Source: Achromobacter arsenitoxydans SY8 (lineage in GTDB: Bacteria; Pseudomonadota; Gammaproteobacteria; Burkholderiales; Burkholderiaceae_B). From it: a DNA stretch of 64,000 nt. Where the stretch lies: positions 1 through 64,000 of the forward strand of contig NZ_AGUF01000046.1 in assembly GCF_000236785.1 (NCBI RefSeq), given 5' to 3'. A program made the translations under genes and the position numbers. This document shows positions 61,638 to 64,000 of this stretch, one piece after another (within the stretch, counting starts at the first letter, position 1; each line of letters opens with the position of its first letter). The notes under the pieces are model-generated. The model searched no databases. It had not been told where the DNA came from and saw nothing but the letters and a program-made list of their open reading frames with translations.

Positions 61638-61901
61638 TCAGTTCCGGCAATCCCGGGCGGCCACGTCCTGCGCGGCGCGCTGGGCAAGGGTGGGAACGGG
61701 CAGAGCCACCGGCGCGCCCTTGGCGGCCATTTCGCGGTAGCGGTCGAAATCAGGCTTAAACGCGGCCTCAAGCGTGGCGCGGCGCTCGCCGTCCAGCACG
61801 ATCCACAGATCGGCCATCCGCTTCATGCCGGTGCCGCCGTAGAGCGTCATTTCCGCGACCGCCTGGGCCGTCGTCGCGTTGCTGAAAATGTTCGTGGACA
61901 T
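61638..61901 (-). CDS. Hypothetical phage protein
   Basis: An 87-residue protein with an acidic-aromatic centre (MADLWIVLDGERRATLEAAF). Function unknown; early-operon position. Confidence 0.65.
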   Translation of the reverse strand: MSTNIFSNATTAQAVAEMTLYGGTGMKRMADLWIVLDGERRATLEAAFKPDFDRYREMAAKGAPVALPVPTLAQRAAQDVAARDCRN

Positions 61902-61940
61902 GGTGAGTCTCCTTGCCCCGGCACCCGGGGCGGGTGGGGG

Positions 61941-62084
61941 TTAGGCAGACACAAGAACCAGACGGGCTTCTTGTTCGGGCAGCATGTGCGCGGCAAACGT
62001 CTCAGCGGCTGCGCGATCCATCTTTTCGGACTGGCGGGCGTTGCCGTTGGCATCCCACCAAACGACGATGTGTTTGCGTTCCAT
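61941..62084 (-). CDS. Small hypothetical phage protein (47 aa)
   Basis: A 47-residue protein opening MERKHIVVWWDANGN, with RBS GGGAG six bases upstream. It is the first gene of the leftward operon after the leader. No family recognised, but good RBS and position support it. Confidence 0.6.
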   Translation of the reverse strand: MERKHIVVWWDANGNARQSEKMDRAAAETFAAHMLPEQEARLVLVSA

Positions 62085-62328
62085 GCTGTTCTCCCTGGTT
62101 GCTCACGGGTTGTGAGGATTCATTCGTCAGCCAGCGCTCAATGAACGGGCTGACGGATAAATTCCGGGGCAACGTTCCCCTAGCTACTCCCGCTCATCGC
62201 GGCTCCAGGTGGGGCGCTGCCCTATCAATCGTCCGCAGGCAAAACAGCACAGCTTCTTGCCGCGCCTGGGTCGTTGATGTCCTCGTCGATCTTCTTTCCG
62301 GGGCGGAGGGTGAGCCCGGGGCCTAGCC

Positions 62329-62340
62329 GCGCTTTCGCGC
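62329..62340 (-). promoter_or_regulatory. boxB-like GNRA hairpin
   Basis: On the minus strand GCGC-GAAA-GCGC forms a short stem with a GNRA loop, 27 nt downstream of the boxA. Together they resemble a phage nut site. Confidence 0.5.
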
Positions 62341-62367
62341 CATTGGCCTGTTCTATCTCTGTGCGGG

Positions 62368-62379
62368 TTGTTAAAGAGC
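62368..62379 (-). promoter_or_regulatory. boxA antitermination element
   Basis: On the minus strand GCTCTTTAACAA matches the bacterial rRNA boxA consensus, the NusB/NusE binding site. It lies in the leader of the leftward operon, about 110 nt after the predicted start of transcription. Confidence 0.65.
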
Positions 62380-62498
62380 GGTGCTCGCCTTCCCCATCCG
62401 ACTTCGTGGCGGTACGTCTCCCTCTTGAGGCGATGCCCTGACTGCTGGCTGAGGGTCCGTGGGGGTCTAGCTGCGCCGTGTTTGCAGCGCGTGGATGA

Positions 62499-62528
62499 AC
62501 AATAGCAATACTTTGCTAGCTCGGTCAA
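62499..62528 (-). promoter_or_regulatory. Early leftward phage promoter
   Basis: On the minus strand TTGACC (62523-62528) is followed after 18 nt by an extended -10 TGC-TATTGT (62499-62504). Transcription would start near 62492 and run through the leader into the gene at 61941-62084. Both operators lie within or next to this promoter. Confidence 0.6.
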
Positions 62529-62543
62529 GCAAAACTTTGCTAG
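62504..62543. promoter_or_regulatory. Twin operators overlapping the early promoter
   Basis: Two 16-bp repeats (62504-62519 and 62528-62543) differ at one base; each holds the 14-bp near-palindrome AGCAAW-AC-TTTGCT, 24 bp apart. One lies between -35 and -10, the other just upstream of -35, like lambda operators. The likely ligand is the HTH protein whose gene ends at 63848. Confidence 0.65.
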
Positions 62544-62656
62544 TTATGGCCGTACCAAGACCTTCGCAAGCCGCAACCTGCGGACACGATTTGTCTGAAG
62601 TTGTTAAAGTGTGGTCACTACCCGGGGCCCTCGCCCCTCACCCTTCAGGAGAACCA

Positions 62657-63313
62657 ATGAAAAGGACAGGAAAGGTCGCGCTGGCTGTGCTGTGCGCTGT
62701 GATGGTGGCCGGCTGCAAAACGACTGTCGAAACTGAAGTCAGCCTGACCGATCTGCTGAGCTCGCCGACTAAGCAACTCGCCGGCAACCTGTTGGTGGAG
62801 GTGCCCGCGTGCCAGAGCCATGAAGACTCGCGCCAGCCGTCGAAGACATTGGTGGATGTGCAGCAAGCTGTTCCTGGCATCTTCTCGGATGCGAAGTATG
62901 AGGAGTGCTATCGCAAAGGCTTTGAGTCGTTCGCCCGGTTCTCAATGCCGGTGTTCTTGGATAAGGACGCAGACGGCAAGCTCGCGTCGGCATCGCACAT
63001 CAATCTCGTGTCCAACGAACACGGGCTGCTATCGGTGAGTGTCCCCGAGGCAATCAAGACGAAGATCAGCAACGCTCAAAAGAAGTCGCCAGTTGGGAAG
63101 CTCGATCTGAAGTTCGCTATCAAGGTGAAGAACGACACGGGCAAGGAGTTTCCGTTCTCGGCGGTCGCTGTGTTTGTCGACCAAGCGCCATACGTGTTCA
63201 GCAATCTGACGTCCAAGCCGAACGGGTCATTCCTCGTGACGCTGTCGGACGTGTCCGCGAAGTCGGCGGTCGAGAAGGGCGACGCAATGGTGCTCTTGCA
63301 CAAGTCGAAGTAG
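62657..63313 (+). CDS. Phage-encoded lipoprotein
   Basis: A 218-residue protein with a lipoprotein signal peptide and lipobox MVAGC at about residues 16-20. The C-terminal half (about 110-218) is a beta-rich domain. RBS CAGGAG. It is transcribed opposite to the operon and likely expressed in the lysogen, perhaps altering the cell surface. No family firmly recognised. Confidence 0.78.
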   Translation: MKRTGKVALAVLCAVMVAGCKTTVETEVSLTDLLSSPTKQLAGNLLVEVPACQSHEDSRQPSKTLVDVQQAVPGIFSDAKYEECYRKGFESFARFSMPVFLDKDADGKLASASHINLVSNEHGLLSVSVPEAIKTKISNAQKKSPVGKLDLKFAIKVKNDTGKEFPFSAVAVFVDQAPYVFSNLTSKPNGSFLVTLSDVSAKSAVEKGDAMVLLHKSK

Positions 63314-63353
63314 GGCGCAGGCCCCGCCGGTCATTCGGCCGGCGCCCAACAAA

Positions 63354-63375
63354 AAAGCCACCCGGGGGTGGCTTT
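63354..63375 (-). terminator. Terminator between convergent phage genes
   Basis: Stem AAAGCCACC/GGTGGCTTT with a 4-nt loop; on the minus strand it is followed by further T residues (TTTTTT with the stem), so it ends the leftward gene at 63388. It may also stop the rightward lipoprotein transcript. Confidence 0.82.
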
Positions 63376-63387
63376 GGCGAAGACTTC

Positions 63388-63855
63388 TCATTCTTCGTTC
63401 ATCAATGGCTTAGTCTCTCGCCCTTGTTCCGTGGTGCCGCTAAATGGCTCGGTGGTCACGTTCAGGACGTTGCGTGAGCGGTAGACCTTTTCACCAATCG
63501 CCACCTGTGCGTAGAACTTCGTCGGCTCCGAAATTTCTAACGACTCGACTTCCATATTGATCGACATCTGGATAGCAGCGTTGGGCGTAGGAACTTCCCC
63601 GGAGTCGGGCGTGAACTCCATCACCACTTTGTCATTCCGGAACACTTGGAAGCAGATCTGCTCGCCGAGGACGTCTACTGGGGCCATGAAATTTAGGACC
63701 ACGCAGAACCCGCGAAACGAGTAGGGAAATTCTTTCACTGTAAGGTGAGGTTGATACACGCCGACATACGTGACCTGCCCGTCCCGCTCGAGCCGTACGT
63801 CATTGCAGAACATCACGGAGAACTGGATGTTCTCCCGATAGGCCATTTCACTCAT
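63388..63855 (-). CDS. Hypothetical phage protein (beta-sandwich-like)
   Basis: A 155-residue protein, mostly beta, with NIQFSVMFCNDVRLERDGQ near the N-terminus. I start at the ATG at 63855, which overlaps the stop of the HTH gene by eight bases, so it is coupled to it; an internal ATG three codons later is possible. No family recognised. Its linkage to the regulator suggests a role in lysogeny. Confidence 0.68.
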   Translation of the reverse strand: MSEMAYRENIQFSVMFCNDVRLERDGQVTYVGVYQPHLTVKEFPYSFRGFCVVLNFMAPVDVLGEQICFQVFRNDKVVMEFTPDSGEVPTPNAAIQMSINMEVESLEISEPTKFYAQVAIGEKVYRSRNVLNVTTEPFSGTTEQGRETKPLMNEE

Positions 63856-64000
63856 CGCTTTTACCGGTCGCCTCAATGATCTCGTCGCACGAAACGCCTA
63901 AGGCCGTTGCCAATCGACGAATCGTCCCCGCACGAAGGTCGACCTTCGATTTTTCAATTTTGGCGATATAGGACTGTTGAGTCTCGCATATATCAGCAAG
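63848..64000 (-). CDS. XRE-family repressor-like protein (C-terminal part only)
   Basis: Cut by the window edge; only the last 50 codons are visible. They read LADICETQQSYIAKIEKSKV, the second half of an HTH_3 domain with the recognition helix and IEKSKVDLR turn, then GTIRRLATALGVSCDEI. A candidate phage repressor for the twin operators at 62504-62543; alternatively a Cro-like or accessory regulator. Confidence 0.8.
   Translation of the reverse strand, partial: LADICETQQSYIAKIEKSKVDLRAGTIRRLATALGVSCDEIIEATGKSDE

Larger units (their letters stand above)
62085..62656. other. Phage leader and control region
   Basis: About 570 bp with no confident gene between the leftward operon and the rightward lipoprotein. 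It holds the promoter, twin operators, boxA and boxB-like hairpin described separately. No strong promoter for the rightward gene is apparent. Confidence 0.7.
52915..64000. mobile_element. Left part of a prophage inserted at tRNA-His
   Basis: From the tRNA to the window edge nearly all genes are phage-like and on one strand: integrase, DUF4224 protein, Dam methylase, HNH, YqaJ exonuclease, RecT and many small hypotheticals, then an operator region and repressor-type HTH. The structural genes and attR must lie beyond 64000. The exact attL core cannot be defined without the other end. Confidence 0.88.

Noticed and set aside
62184-62528. A 114-codon minus-strand frame with a CCFACG-like motif in the phage leader
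   Set aside because: It runs across the promoter, operators and boxA, has no RBS, and its Arg/Pro-rich text looks like non-coding high-GC DNA. A shorter Cys-containing gene at its end cannot be fully excluded.
1-64000. CRISPR arrays, insertion sequences and rRNA genes
   Set aside because: I looked for regularly spaced repeats, transposase motifs and rRNA sequence and found none.

Overview
The window looks like chromosome of an Alcaligenaceae beta-proteobacterium, most likely Achromobacter or a close Bordetella relative. Three things point that way: high GC, five orphan periplasmic binding proteins of the Bug/TctC family (1122, 2137, 14653, 39702, 45141), and a Gram-negative general porin of the Burkholderiales type (41375). 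The genus is inferred from gene style, not from a marker gene.

Layout. 1-7.8 kb: a LysR regulator divergent from a tightly coupled seven-gene operon (two Bug proteins, creatininase-fold amidohydrolase, HpcH/HpaI aldolase, Asp/Glu-racemase/maleate-isomerase-like enzyme, M20 carbamoylase-like hydrolase, D-2-hydroxyacid dehydrogenase). I infer a catabolic route for a small amide or ureide. 7.8-14.6 kb: two exported arylsulfatases, an endonuclease/exonuclease/phosphatase-family protein and a Cys-rich zinc-knuckle protein; the right part is AT-richer and looks acquired. 14.6-19.1 kb: Bug, GST, class II aldolase, XRE-cupin regulator, cupin and pyridoxal kinase. 19.1-24.5 kb: cyanase with a nitrate/cyanate-type ABC transporter, next to a soluble PAS histidine kinase and NarL-type regulator. 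24.9-33.1 kb: outer-membrane phospholipase A, then an ALDH divergent from an amino-acid ABC transporter, FAD oxidase and XRE-cupin regulator, resembling pipecolate/lysine catabolism.

33.2-36.35 kb: tRNA-Arg(TCT) with a 3-kb AT-rich island bounded by a 17-bp duplication of the tRNA 3' end. It carries a decayed integrase and two lipoprotein genes. 36.4-52.6 kb: core-like genes, including a CDF transporter, IclR with GalB/GalC-like enzymes of the gallate/protocatechuate-4,5 lower pathway and a Bug protein, porin, gamma-glutamyltransferase with Bug and GntR, DMT and MFS transporters, a 3-hydroxyisobutyrate-dehydrogenase-like enzyme, thioesterase and cardiolipin synthase.

52.8-64.0 kb: tRNA-His followed by the left end of a prophage that runs off the window. 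Its leftward early operon is a chain of about 20 mostly overlapping genes: YqaJ exonuclease, RecT, Dam-type methylase, HNH endonuclease, several very small membrane proteins, then a DUF4224 protein and the integrase. Upstream is a 408-nt leader with a promoter that has twin 14-bp palindromic operators, followed by a boxA plus GNRA hairpin resembling a nut/antitermination site. A phage lipoprotein and the end of an XRE repressor-like gene close the window.
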